DNA from: Allodiplogaster sudhausi
Taxonomy: Eukaryota; Nematoda; Chromadorea; Rhabditida; Diplogasteridae
Direction of reading: 5' to 3'
Assembly (NCBI GenBank): GCA_945643635.1
Contig: CALZFC010000004.1
Location: forward strand, 246,001 to 310,000
DNA length: 64,000 nt
The notes beneath the pieces are model-generated. The model made no database searches. It saw only the letters and a program-made list of their open reading frames with translations, and was not told where the DNA came from. Every line of letters starts with the position of its first letter. Within the stretch, counting starts at the first letter, position 1. A program made the translations under genes and the position numbers. Of the stretch, positions 44,423-54,414 are shown in pieces.

Positions 44423-44524
44423 CTGGTTGCCAATCGGCGACCACCCACTTCAGGTGGCTTATATTGCATCCGGCGGCAAGCGCACCTTCGATCTCGTTCG
44501 GTGGCACGACTTGTCCCAAGAAAT
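44423..44524 (-). CDS. Gene B (left copy) exon 5: ectodomain
   Basis: Acceptor CACTTTAG completes a Tyr codon, then FLGQVVPPNEIEGALAAGCN and ISHLKWVVADWQP. Donor CCAG|GTGCG, phase 1. NIS is a possible N-glycosylation site. Confidence 0.65.
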
Positions 44525-44681
44525 CTAAAGTGATCAAAGTTTAAAATACCAACATTTAAAGTCCGTTTTCTTTCTGACTTTTATGAATGATATTATTTCT
44601 TATTGTTAGTTCTAATTTATCAACATATCAATTTAGATTGTGATGGTCACAGAGATGTTTATGGCCGAACGTCATCTTCAT

Positions 44682-44818
44682 TTAGGAATAGAGAGTGGTT
44701 AGGGAAAATGGTCTCGCCAGCGCAGGTCGGCCCAAACTCGATGGATTGTTTCTATAGGGATCCAGTAGGTGGAGGTGAAGTTCCACCAATCCTGTTCCAT
44801 TGAGCACATTCCAGACAG
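44682..44818 (-). CDS. Possible alternative exon of gene B (left copy)
   Basis: Inverted copy of 53,656-53,792; the same open frame and splice sites are kept. In the cassette reading it would end at 44,738. Confidence 0.3.
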
Positions 44819-44953
44819 CTAGTAACGATTGGCGGTCGAAAAGTTATAATTTATAATAGATTAATAGTTTAATATTAATCCGAACTGTTATGAACGTCTC
44901 TTCTTACAATAATCTTAAGCAATCACAATGTGTTGATGACCCAAGTGACTTAC

Positions 44954-45074
44954 ATGCACCGTCCATGTTGAATTTTCCATATCTAATAACTCTTTCTTGA
45001 AACTCCGAGTCCTGCAAGGCTGGCGCATACACCGCTCGTGCCTCATGGTGGTAGACCGTCAGGTTCTTCAGTAT
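44954..45074 (-). CDS. Gene B (left copy) exon 4: ectodomain
   Basis: Acceptor CTGCGGCAG, then ILKNLTVYHHEARAVYAPAL and QDSEFQERVIRYGKFNMDGA. Donor GCAT|GTAAGT, phase 1. NLT is a possible N-glycosylation site. Confidence 0.68.
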
Positions 45075-45245
45075 CTGCCGCAGGCGATCAAATAACAAAT
45101 GTTTAGATATCTTTTCAAACCATCCTTCTAGAGATCTGACTAATTATGCGTATATTTATCATTGCAAAACCATCCGCTCGCGCTGATATTCGCGAAACTG
45201 ACAAGGGATGCATCGATAAAAAAATTCGGAGGATTTCGATTTCAC

Positions 45246-45440
45246 CTTTGTAGTAGTTGGAGGAGGCGTGGTGCTGATGGTGGTGTTGGTGGTGGTGGTA
45301 GTTGTACTTGACTGTGTGATAGATGTTGAGGGAGTGGTACTTGACTGTGTGGTAGATGTTGATGGAGTTGTGGTAGTGCTCGTTGATGTGGGAGTCGTCG
45401 TGGTTACCGCCGTTGACGAAACGCGAATACAAGACGAATC
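45246..45440 (-). CDS. Gene B (left copy) exon 3: Ser/Thr mucin-like linker
   Basis: 65 codons in phase 0 at both ends: DSSCIRVSSTAVTTTT, then repeats of TPSTSTTQSSTT type and a TTTKV-side end; donor AAG|GTGAAA. The His-rich and Val-rich open frames here are shadows of this exon. Confidence 0.7.
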
Positions 45441-45508
45441 CTGTAATAATTATTCAATATGTTAACGGGAAAGGTGCTATCAAATTGTCAACCATGAAAG
45501 GTGCTTAC

Positions 45509-45595
45509 CGCAGATGGATCACAGCAGGAACTGTCAGCTCTGCAGAATGCGATATCGAGAAAAGCACGGCAATCTTTGTCAGAGGAGCAGACGAA
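45509..45595 (-). CDS. Gene B (left copy) exon 2: Cys-rich module
   Basis: 29 codons in phase 0, FVCSSDKDCRAFLDIAF followed by CRADSSCCDPSA; donor GCG|GTAAGC. Together with the first residues of exon 3 the spacing is C-x5-C-x8-C-x5-CC-x6-C, a small disulfide-rich module directly after the signal peptide. The family is not certain. Confidence 0.7.
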
Positions 45596-45711
45596 CTTAA
45601 AATAGAAAAGTCTAAGGTCATAGAATCTCTTGCAGAAAATGGCCTACCAATGTCCCGATATGATAATAATAGGAGGCTATTTTTAAACTTATACACATAC
45701 ATATATGAATA

Positions 45712-46149
45712 CAGTACTGCGCAACAGCTTGGGGTGCACGTACTTTCTGAACTTTCTGATCAAATTGAGCGTTCCTTGATAAACGTATGTCAATTTGCAT
45801 AGCGTATTTAGATTCAGGTACTCGGGTTTTACCACCATCAAGCATTAAATTGTCCCGATTGCCAGGATTCATGCCTCAAAAATGTTCATTTTATTTACAC
45901 CAAATTGGTACAGTATTATTAAATGCAAAGTCACATTTTGGTGTCAATAAAACATATAATTATTTTGAGGCATGAAGCCTTGCAATCGGCTCATTGTATT
46001 GCTTGTTTATGATAAAACCCGAGTGCCTGTAGCTAAATATGCAAAGTAAATCGACATACCTTTATAAATGAACCCATAATTTGATCGGACAATTTGGATC
46101 TTTCCGAATGTTCAAAAGGTCGTGCACCCCATGTTTTTGGTTGGCACTG
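45712..46149. mobile_element. Tc1/mariner-like MITE, left arm
   Basis: 438 bp, almost entirely two inverted arms of about 210 bp, ends CAGT..ACTG, flanked by TA on both sides. Sits in intron 1 of gene B. TA target duplication and CAGT ends are typical of the Tc1/mariner group. No coding capacity. Confidence 0.85.
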
Positions 46150-46660
46150 TATGTAAATACATACATACATATATCTATATGTTTATACATTAAAGGAGAC
46201 GAAAAGTTAAATTTTCGCTATAAGCATCATTCTGTGTATGTGTCCGGATTAAGCTTGCGAATGCATCAGCAATAGTAAAGTTTCTAAACTAAAAGTTAAA
46301 GGGGCAATTTGAATCGGAAATGCGTAGCCTGATCATAAGGGAATATTAGCGTGTTACACAGAACTTAAAAACTTAAGAGTTCTCGATAACTAAAAATGGT
46401 CTAGAAGGCTTGCTGGAGCAAAGTGTGAGCAGCGACTATGAAAAATAGTTCCGTCTACAGTTAAATGTATGCCGACACATTCGTAACTCAGGTACCGGAC
46501 GCATACCGCCAATTTAAATCGTCCAAGCAAACGCTTGCTTCACGAGACATGTTTTCGAAGCAAGGATCTTGGCAAATTGCCAGGATCACGCTGCTCAAAA
46601 GTACGATGTTTCGTGTTAGGAGTTAGTGACTTTCAAGCTCCTTTAAGTGACACCACAGAC

Positions 46661-46720
46661 CTTAGCCGCTCCCTGGATGACCGCAATAGCGAAGATGGTG
46701 CACAGCGGAAGACACCTCAT
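46661..46720 (-). CDS. Gene B (left copy) exon 1: signal peptide
   Basis: ATG at 46720. Encodes MRCLPLCTIFAIAVIQGAAK, a textbook secretory signal peptide, ending in phase 0 at AAG|GTCTGT (a weak donor). A TAG acceptor lies 22 nt before the ATG. Identical to the right copy at 51,754-51,813. This begins the left gene B, transcribed away from the palindrome centre. Confidence 0.7.
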
Positions 46721-47310
46721 TTCGCCAAGAGAAGTTGGGTAACTAAGAAGAATATCTTCTGTCGAAGGAATAGAAAAAGAGAGAAGAAATGAACAGAACT
46801 CATCGCCCGATCTTCATTTATGTAGTTGTTCGGTTAGATTACTCTTGTATGACCGTAGGAGAAGAACGAAGAAAATAAGAGGCATTCAGAACTGTAAAAA
46901 AAAACGCATGCGAAGAATTCACCCATTGAGGGAGTATGAAAGAATCGATAGCATCTCTGGCCAATTCTACCGCAGTTCAGCGCATTTTAGCTGAACGAAT
47001 GTATGACTGATATCATTTATCTTCAAACATTGCCAAAACTTATTTCATACAACTTGTGCACAAAAGGTGCGTTCACTCGGTGTTCTCCATGCTATTTCAC
47101 CGGTTCTCTTCCCGCCCCCTCATTCTTTGTGTATACTCTCTTACAATTAGTCTCCTACTTTCTTACTTCTACTCTCTTATCTCAACTTACCTTGTTTCAT
47201 CGAAGCCGTTTCAAGAAGTGTGACTGTTGATGCATCAGTGAAGAGGGAAATCGTTCCAAACTACATAGAGAGGGCGCGAGAGGCGAGTGCAAAGTCGAAT
47301 GGACGGTTCA

Positions 47311-48404
47311 ATGCTTGGTGAGCACTTCAAGATCGGATAAGGAAACTTATGTTGTCCCAAATTAAAGGATGTATAACTAAGTTTTCAGATATTTCGCTGA
47401 GCTACCATAACATTTATGCCATACTTTTCTTTTGTTTGCCAATGGGAGCATCTCAATGCCGCTCTATGTCGCTCTATAGGTTTCGTTTTTAATGTTATCG
47501 TTGTATGTTTTATGTCTTCAAAATACTGTAAAAAATTATTTGTTTAATGAACCATACAAAAAATAAATAATATATACCTTAAAATATAAATAAAAAAATA
47601 AATACCTTACAAAAATAGCTAATAATCTTGAGTGAAAATACAAAATAATTATCTTGAATGCTGCAAAATCCGCAATATCTATGTTAACAAATGTTGACGT
47701 TATCGTCATTTGAATTTATTCGCTATGTATATTCATATTCGTGCAACGTTCTGTAAGAGGCCGAAGAGAAAGCGCTCTTGACTGCGTCCGAGGCAGCAAC
47801 TACCATCTCCTTCATCGCAACTGCTGCACAAGAATAGAGCGAAACGGCTTGTTTCGCTCTATCAGCCTTCTCTAATGACCGTTCAGCTGGAAATATGTTT
47901 GCTGGTGGAATATAACTTACCTATCATAAGAGAAGAAAGGCTTGGGCGACCTGCGAAAGTGCACGCAAGAATGAGAGAATACCTGCCCGAAGGGCAGACG
48001 TGGCAAGATGAACCTGCATTTATTATTTTCTTCCGTCTTCATCTTCCTTTCAAACCCGAAACTCGAAAGCTCTCTGCGAGTGAGGGCGCTCTATTTACGG
48101 ATATAGTATCCGTAAATAGATCCGTATGCTGCCCAAAGTACGGATTTTCCGTGCTTTATATCCATTACCGGTAACGGATCTTTTCTGCGTTTGGGTGCGT
48201 TTTATTTACGAAATTAAGATTTAAAAGTTATCATAGCATGCTTGCTCTGCCTTATGGTTGCGTCATTTATAAGCTCCCGTTGGCAAAAAAAAAGAAAATA
48301 TGGCGTAAATATTATGGAATCTCATCGAAATATTCGAAAACTTAAAACTTATTAGGACATAATTTATTCTTTCCTTATCCGATCTTGATTTGCTCACCAA
48401 GCAT
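47311..48404. mobile_element. 1.1-kb element with long terminal inverted repeats
   Basis: ATGCTTGGTGAGCA at 47,311 and its reverse complement ending at 48,404 open inverted repeats of about 160 bp (GATCGGATAAGGAAA core, then CATAATATTTACGCCATA-type sequence). The interior contains two small perfect hairpins (47,834-47,862; 48,091-48,119) and a 99-codon open frame that is open in both arms but looks like chance. No clear target duplication. Foldback-like non-autonomous element. Confidence 0.65.
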
Positions 48405-48412
48405 CTCTCTAT

Positions 48413-48905
48413 CTCTCTTTCCCTTTCGCTCTCTCCCACTCTGTCTATCCCTCTTTCTCTCACACACTCTTTCTCTCTCTCTATCTTTCCCTCTCGCTCT
48501 CTCCCACTCTGTCTATCCCTCTTTCTCTCACCCACTCTTTCTCTCTCTCTCTCTTTCCCTCTCGCTCTCTCCCACTCTGTCTATCCCTCTTTCTCTCACC
48601 CACTCTTTCTCTCTCTCTCTCTCTTTCCCTCTCGCTCTCTCACACTCTGTCTATCCCTCTTTCTCTCACCCACTCTTTCTCTCTCTCTCTCTTTCCCTCT
48701 CGCTCTCTCCCACTCTGTCTATCCCTCTTTCTCTCACCCACTCTTTCTCTCTCTCTCTTTCCCTCGCGGTCTCTCCCACTCTGTCTATCCCTCTTTCTCT
48801 CACCCACTCTTCCTCTCTCTCTCTCTCTTCCCTCTCGCTCTCTCCCACCCTGTCTATCCCTCTTTCTCTCACCCACTCTTTCTCTCTCTCTCTCCCTCTC
48901 TCTCT
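48413..48905. repeat. 68-bp pyrimidine minisatellite, seven copies
   Basis: CTCTCCCACTCTGTCTATCC recurs at 48,431, 48,499, 48,567, 48,637, 48,705, 48,771 and 48,840 (spacing 66-70 bp). The plus strand is nearly pure pyrimidine. It begins right at the end of the inverted-repeat element. The long open frames over it are repeat translations. Confidence 0.9.
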
Positions 48906-49493
48906 CTTTGATCAAAATTCCCAACTTCGTACAGTGATGGCTTTTGGCACCAAGGGATGCTCACTTTTTTCCTTATAGGAAAACAAACAAGGGAGCCTTT
49001 CTTCCCTTGTTAGTTTTCTTATGGTTAGGTGGTTCATTTGTACATAAGACAATAGCTTTTGTTCGCATTTATCCACAATTTCTCGAACTCGAATCGCCCA
49101 GTCAGAATAGACTTAAAGGGGTCCGGGGCGAATAAATAGTGTCTTTTTTTTGCATTATTCGGTCAGGTTGAGCTATAAACTTTGATTTCAAGTGTCCCGA
49201 AGTCACAAAAACTCTACCCGGAGGAAATTAACTGTGTTCTCTACATTGAGTACGCGAATATTTTATTTTCCCGCCATTAAAAAAAAATTGACACAGCTAT
49301 GCCGTGGCCGACGGAGCCATTAAACAACCAACCTTGCTGTTTTTTTTTACACGTCGGCATATGGCAGTTGAGCAAAGCACAATTTTCTGTGGAGAGAGGC
49401 GAGGGGCAGTAGCATCATTTCTGTGGCTTCTTTACACCGTACTTTTTACCAATCTGTCCAAACTTGTCAGGGACTTCGTGGTAGGAGATTTTA
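48906..49493. other. Centre of the block B palindrome
   Basis: About 590 bp unique to this window between the minisatellite and the extra copy of the block B outer segment. No gene supported. Confidence 0.5.
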
Positions 49494-50131
49494 AAAATGA
49501 ATGCTTTTATAAATAAATGCGTTAGTTTTCGCAAGGCTGGTTTCAGTTTTCTTCGAAGATAAATTCATAAACTTTGAACGGCTGTGCTAAATTCAGATGA
49601 AATGGCCTTCATAACGGAATTCGGAATTCAGAATTCACTTATCTCATCAGCGATTGTCTTCACCACTTTATTATAATCTTCCACTTGCTCGTCTTTGTTT
49701 ATTGCTCTGTCGCCCTCTGTATCATTGCAATTATACAATATTAGTGGTTATTTTAAGGAATTAATGGCATCGAAACAGCGACTTCATGTATACAATGGAA
49801 ACAATGGTGGGAGCAGGAAAAGAGCCACTTTAAGCACTTCAATTGGAATTGACACCAGCCAAAGAAACCTGTTTTTGTTTTCTACTGACAATTAGAATGT
49901 GCATAAACTATTAATTTAAGGCAAACATGTTAAAGGTTCCTTTCAACGATCCCATGGTTGCCCCATGTGTAGATTACGGGCGCATTCTAGAAATATTAAG
50001 GTTTTTTAAGTGAGGCGTAATGTGCATATTTATTTTATAATATTGAATTTTATAATTTTATAATACATAACATGCTGAGGGTGGCCTTACGCTTAGCAAA
50101 TACTTAAGCTGACCATAAGCTAGGCGTATGT
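49494..50131 (+). repeat. Extra, diverged copy of the block B outer segment
   Basis: Matches 42,967-43,520 in direct orientation (GCTGGTTTCAGTTTTCTTCG, GGAATTCGGAATTCAGAATT, CACATGTT/AAAGGTTCC, TAAGTGAGGCGTAATGT) with clear substitutions and a roughly 50-bp insertion. The better matching mirror of that segment is at 54,950-55,500. So this segment occurs three times. Confidence 0.75.
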
Positions 50132-51164
50132 CAAGATCGGATAAGGAAAGAATAAATTATGTCCTAATAAGTTTTAAGTTTTCGAATATTTCGATGAGAT
50201 TCCATAATATTTACGCCATATTTTCTTTTTTTTTGCCAACGGGAGCTTATAAATGACGCAACCATAAGGCAGAGCAAGCATGCTATGATAACTTTTAAAT
50301 CTTAATTTCGTAAATAAAACGCACCCACACGCAGAAAAGATCCGTTACCGGTAATGGATATAAAGCACGGAAAATCCGTACTTTGGGCAGCATACGGATA
50401 CTATATCCGTAAATAGAGCGCCCTCACTCGCAGAGAGCTTTCGAGTTTCGGGTTTGAAAGGAAGATGAAGACGGAAGAAAATAATAAATGCAGGTTCATC
50501 TTGCCACGTCTGCCCTTCGGGCAGGTATTCTCTCATTCTTGCGTGCACTTTCGCAGGTCGCCCAAGCCTTTCTTCTCTTATGATAGGTAAGTTATATTCC
50601 ACCAGCAAACATATTTCCAGCTGAACGGTCATTAGAGAAGGCTGATAGAGCGAAACAAGCCGTTTCGCTCTATTCTTGTGCAGCAGTTGCGATGAAGGAG
50701 ATGGTAGTTGCTGCCTCGGACGCAGTCAAGAGCGCTTTCTCTTCGGCCTCTTACAGAACGTTGCACGAATATGAATATACATAGCGAATAAATTCAAATG
50801 ACGATAACGTCAACATTTGTTAACATAGATATTGCGGATTTTGCAGCATTCAAGATAATTATTTTGTATTTTCACTCAAGATTATTAGCTATTTTTGTAA
50901 GGTATTTATCAAATTTTGTATGGTTCATTAAACAAATAATTTTTTACAGTATTTTGAAGACATAAAACATACAACGATAACATTAAAAACGAAACCTATA
51001 GAGCGACATAGAGCGGCATTGAGATGCTCCCATTGGCAAACAAAAGAAAAGTATGGCATAAATGTTATGGTAGCTCAGCGAAATATCTGAAAACTTAGTT
51101 ATACATCCTTTAATTTGGGACAACATAAGTTTCCTTATCCGATCTTGAAGTGCTCACCAAGCAT
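50132..51164. mobile_element. Truncated copy of the inverted-repeat element
   Basis: Mirror copy of 47,311-48,404 that lacks the outermost 14 bp at its left end, because the block B homology begins there. Confidence 0.65.
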
Positions 51165-51731
51165 TGAACCGTCCATTCGACTTTGCACTCGCCTCTCGCG
51201 CCCTCTCTATGTAGTTTGGAACGATTTCCCTCTTCACTGATGCATCAACAGTCACACTTCTTGAAACGGCTTCGATGAAACAAGGTAAGTTGAGATAAGA
51301 GAGTAGAAGTAAGAAAGTAGGAGACTAATTGTAAGAGAGTATACACAAAGAATGAGGGGGCGGGAAGAGAACCGGTGAAATAGCATGGAGAACACCGAGT
51401 GAACGCACCTTTTGTGCACAAGTTGTATGAAATAAGTTTTGGCAATGTTTGAAGATAAATGATATCAGTCATACATTCGTTCAGCTAAAATGCGCTGAAC
51501 TGCGGTAGAATTGGCCAGAGATGCTATCGATTCTTTCATACTCCCTCAATGGGTGAATTCTTCGCATGCGTTTTTTTTACAGTTCTGAATGCCTCTTATT
51601 TTCTTCGTTCTTCTCCTACGGTCATACAAGAGTAATCTAACCGAACAACTACATAAATGAAGATCGGGCGATGAGTTCTGTTCATTTCTTCTCTCTTTTT
51701 CTATTCCTTCGACAGAAGATATTCTTCTTAG

Positions 51732-51753
51732 TTACCCAACTTCTCTTGGCGAA
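51732..51753 (+). other. Gene B (right copy) 5' leader behind a 3' splice site
   Basis: TATTCTTCTTAG at 51,720-51,731 is a good acceptor with an upstream pyrimidine tract (TTCTCTCTTTTTCTATTCC). It leaves 22 nt before the ATG. Same layout as gene A and the left gene B copy. Confidence 0.4.
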
Positions 51754-51813
51754 ATGAGGTGTCTTCCGCTGTGCACCATCTTCGCTATTGCGGTCATCCA
51801 GGGAGCGGCTAAG
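51754..51813 (+). CDS. Gene B (right copy) exon 1: signal peptide
   Basis: MRCLPLCTIFAIAVIQGAAK, with a hydrophobic core LCTIFAIAVI and small residues (GAA) at the likely cleavage site, so the product is secreted or membrane-inserted. Phase 0 exit joins directly to FVCSSDKDC in exon 2. The GTCTGT donor is weak, but reading through gives VCGVT and a stop. Confidence 0.72.
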
Positions 51814-52324
51814 GTCTGTGGTGTCACTTAAAGGAGCTTGAAAGTCACTAACTCCTAACACGAAACATCGTACTTTTGAGCAGCGTGATCCTGGCAATTT
51901 GCCAAGATCCTTGCTTCGAAAACATGTCTCGTGAAGCAAGCGTTTGCTTGGACGATTTAAATTGGCGGTATGCGTCCGGTACCTGAGTTACGAATGTGTC
52001 GGCATACATTTAACTGTAGACGGAACTATTTTTCATAGTCGCTGCTCACACTTTGCTCCAGCAAGCCTTCTAGACCATTTTTAGTTATCGAGAACTCTTA
52101 AGTTTTTAAGTTCTGTGTAACACGCTAATATTCCCTTATGATCAGGCTACGCATTTCCGATTCAAATTGCCCCTTTAACTTTTAGTTTAGAAACTTTACT
52201 ATTGCTGATGCATTCGCAAGCTTAATCCGGACACATACACAGAATGATGCTTATAGCGAAAATTTAACTTTTCGTCTCCTTTAATGTATAAACATATAGA
52301 TATATGTATGTATGTATTTACATA

Positions 52325-52762
52325 CAGTGCCAACCAAAAACATGGGGTGCACGACCTTTTGAACATTCGGAAAGATCCAAATTGTCCGATCAAATTATGG
52401 GTTCATTTATAAAGGTATGTCGATTTACTTTGCATATTTAGCTACAGGCACTCGGGTTTTATCATAAACAAGCAATACAATGAGCCGATTGCAAGGCTTC
52501 ATGCCTCAAAATAATTATATGTTTTATTGACACCAAAATGTGACTTTGCATTTAATAATACTGTACCAATTTGGTGTAAATAAAATGAACATTTTTGAGG
52601 CATGAATCCTGGCAATCGGGACAATTTAATGCTTGATGGTGGTAAAACCCGAGTACCTGAATCTAAATACGCTATGCAAATTGACATACGTTTATCAAGG
52701 AACGCTCAATTTGATCAGAAAGTTCAGAAAGTACGTGCACCCCAAGCTGTTGCGCAGTACTG
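52325..52762. mobile_element. Tc1/mariner-like MITE, right arm
   Basis: Same element at the mirrored position (same 438-bp length, TA flanks, starts CAGTGCCAACC, ends GCGCAGTACTG). It was therefore present before block B was duplicated. Confidence 0.85.
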
Positions 52763-52878
52763 TATTCATATATGTATGTGTATAAGTTTAAAAATAGCCT
52801 CCTATTATTATCATATCGGGACATTGGTAGGCCATTTTCTGCAAGAGATTCTATGACCTTAGACTTTTCTATTTTAAG

Positions 52879-52965
52879 TTCGTCTGCTCCTCTGACAAAG
52901 ATTGCCGTGCTTTTCTCGATATCGCATTCTGCAGAGCTGACAGTTCCTGCTGTGATCCATCTGCG
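52879..52965 (+). CDS. Gene B (right copy) exon 2: Cys-rich module
   Basis: Acceptor CTATTTTAAG; phase 0 to 0; FVCSSDKDCRAFLDIAF then CRADSSCCDPSA; donor GCG|GTAAGC. With exon 3 it gives a compact six-Cys module. Resembles small Cys-rich modules of secreted invertebrate proteins, but I cannot name the family. Confidence 0.72.
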
Positions 52966-53033
52966 GTAAGCACCTTTCATGGTTGACAATTTGATAGCAC
53001 CTTTCCCGTTAACATATTGAATCATTATTACAG

Positions 53034-53228
53034 GATTCGTCTTGTATTCGCGTTTCGTCAACGGCGGTAACCACGACGACTCCCACATCAACGAGCACTA
53101 CCACAACTCCATCAACATCTACCACACAGTCAAGTACCACTCCCTCAACATCTATCACACAGTCAAGTACAACTACCACCACCACCAACACCACCATCAG
53201 CACCACGCCTCCTCCAACTACTACAAAG
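53034..53228 (+). CDS. Gene B (right copy) exon 3: Ser/Thr mucin-like linker
   Basis: Acceptor ATTACAG; 65 codons, about half Thr, with an internal near-duplicate of STSTTQSSTTPSTS type; donor AAG|GTGAAA. Likely a heavily O-glycosylated linker between the Cys-rich module and the folded ectodomain. Confidence 0.72.
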
Positions 53229-53399
53229 GTGAAATCGAAATCCTCCGAATTTTTTTATTGATGCATCCCTTGTCAGTTTCGCGAATATCAGCGCGAGCGG
53301 ATGGTTTTGCAATGATAAATATACGCATAATTAGTCAGATCTCTAGAAGGATGGTTTGAAAAGATATCTAAACATTTGTTATTTGATCGCCTGCGGCAG

Positions 53400-53520
53400 A
53401 TACTGAAGAACCTGACGGTCTACCACCATGAGGCACGAGCGGTGTATGCGCCAGCCTTGCAGGACTCGGAGTTTCAAGAAAGAGTTATTAGATATGGAAA
53501 ATTCAACATGGACGGTGCAT
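53400..53520 (+). CDS. Gene B (right copy) exon 4: ectodomain
   Basis: Phase 0 entry after CTGCGGCAG, 40 codons plus one base, donor GCAT|GTAAGT (perfect). Mixed, repeat-free, folded-looking composition (NLTVYHHEARAVYAPALQD). Identical at protein level to the left copy. Confidence 0.7.
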
Positions 53521-53655
53521 GTAAGTCACTTGGGTCATCAACACATTGTGATTGCTTAAGATTATTGTAAGAAGAGACGTTCATAACAGTTCGGATTAAT
53601 ATTAAACTATTAATCTATTATAAATTATAACTTTTCGACCGCCAATCGTTACTAG

Positions 53656-53792
53656 CTGTCTGGAATGTGCTCAATGGAACAGGATTGGTGGAACTTCACC
53701 TCCACCTACTGGATCCCTATAGAAACAATCCATCGAGTTTGGGCCGACCTGCGCTGGCGAGACCATTTTCCCTAACCACTCTCTATTCCTAA
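53656..53792 (+). CDS. Possible alternative exon of gene B (right copy)
   Basis: Acceptor GTTACTAG, in phase with exon 4, reads SVWNVLNGTGLVELHLHLLD and PYRNNPSSLGRPALARPFSL, ending at TAA (53,790). It would be an alternative terminal exon. If a weak donor TCGA|GTTTGG at 53,736 is used, it is instead an 81-nt cassette with phase 1 at both ends, in frame with exon 5. The left copy is at 44,682-44,818. Confidence 0.3.
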
Positions 53793-53949
53793 ATGAAGAT
53801 GACGTTCGGCCATAAACATCTCTGTGACCATCACAATCTAAATTGATATGTTGATAAATTAGAACTAACAATAAGAAATAATATCATTCATAAAAGTCAG
53901 AAAGAAAACGGACTTTAAATGTTGGTATTTTAAACTTTGATCACTTTAG

Positions 53950-54051
53950 ATTTCTTGGGACAAGTCGTGCCACCGAACGAGATCGAAGGTGCGCTTGCCG
54001 CCGGATGCAATATAAGCCACCTGAAGTGGGTGGTCGCCGATTGGCAACCAG
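53950..54051 (+). CDS. Gene B (right copy) exon 5: ectodomain
   Basis: Acceptor CACTTTAG; phase 1 entry and exit; YFLGQVVPPNEIEGALAAGC then NISHLKWVVADWQP; donor CCAG|GTGCG. Followed by an intron of about 112 bp that is almost pure GA on the sense strand. Confidence 0.65.
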
Positions 54052-54163
54052 GTGCGTTAGAGGATTGAGAGAAAACCAGAGAAATGAATGTAGCAGAGAA
54101 AGAGAGAACGAGGAGATGAAGAGAAGCAGCGAAATAGAGAAAATGAGAGATGTAGAGAAGCAG

Positions 54164-54414
54164 AGATAGGGAGAGCGAGAATTGTAACGACGGTGTTTCC
54201 ACCGAAAGTCCCGAACTGGCGCTACGAACTGGTCGCGGCTCCGCCTACCGCCGAGAAGTCTGTCGGCTACTATGTGGCCACCGTGGCAGACGAGTGCGGA
54301 GCCGATCAGGCTATCTACTGGTATCAATGCGACGTCCCCCCAGAAACCAAACCAGATTTCAGATACGCATCAGGTGACGTTTCCATGCCCCCCTCTTGCC
54401 ATCGGACGCCAGAC
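54164..54414 (+). CDS. Gene B (right copy) exon 6: ectodomain
   Basis: Starts after AAGCAG (54,161-54,163) or 12 bp later; ends GAC|GTAAGT, phase 0. The VPNWRYELVAAPP to PPSCHRTPD section is GC-rich, repeat-free and identical to the left copy. The downstream exon(s) would lie beyond 54,415. None is convincing before block A copy 3, so the 3' part of gene B may be missing or distant. Confidence 0.62.

Larger units (their letters stand above)
42915..48390 (-). repeat. Block B, left inverted arm
   Basis: 5.5-kb segment carrying gene B on the minus strand, a Tc1-like MITE and an inverted-repeat element. Its reverse complement is at 50,132-55,560 with near-identity: the coding exons look the same; differences are small indels (for example about 30 bp of A/T-rich sequence at 47,565-47,610, 12 bp at 48,111-48,122) and scattered substitutions. 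Confidence 0.9.

Noticed and set aside
45115..45465. His-rich and Val-rich open frames
   Set aside because: Shadows of the Thr-rich exon 3 of gene B in other frames; the Thr frame is the one with good splice sites and matching phases.
47875..48174. 99-codon open frame inside the inverted-repeat element
   Set aside because: Open in both arms, but it spans two hairpins and has no splice or start context; no transposase motif seen.
48385..48978. Long open frames of Ser/Leu-rich protein
   Set aside because: They translate the 68-bp CT minisatellite; all three frames are open and no start or splice context is specific.
52672..53091. 139-codon antisense open frame over gene B exons 2-3
   Set aside because: It overlaps two well-supported exons and the MITE end on the opposite strand; its codon use follows the sense exons.
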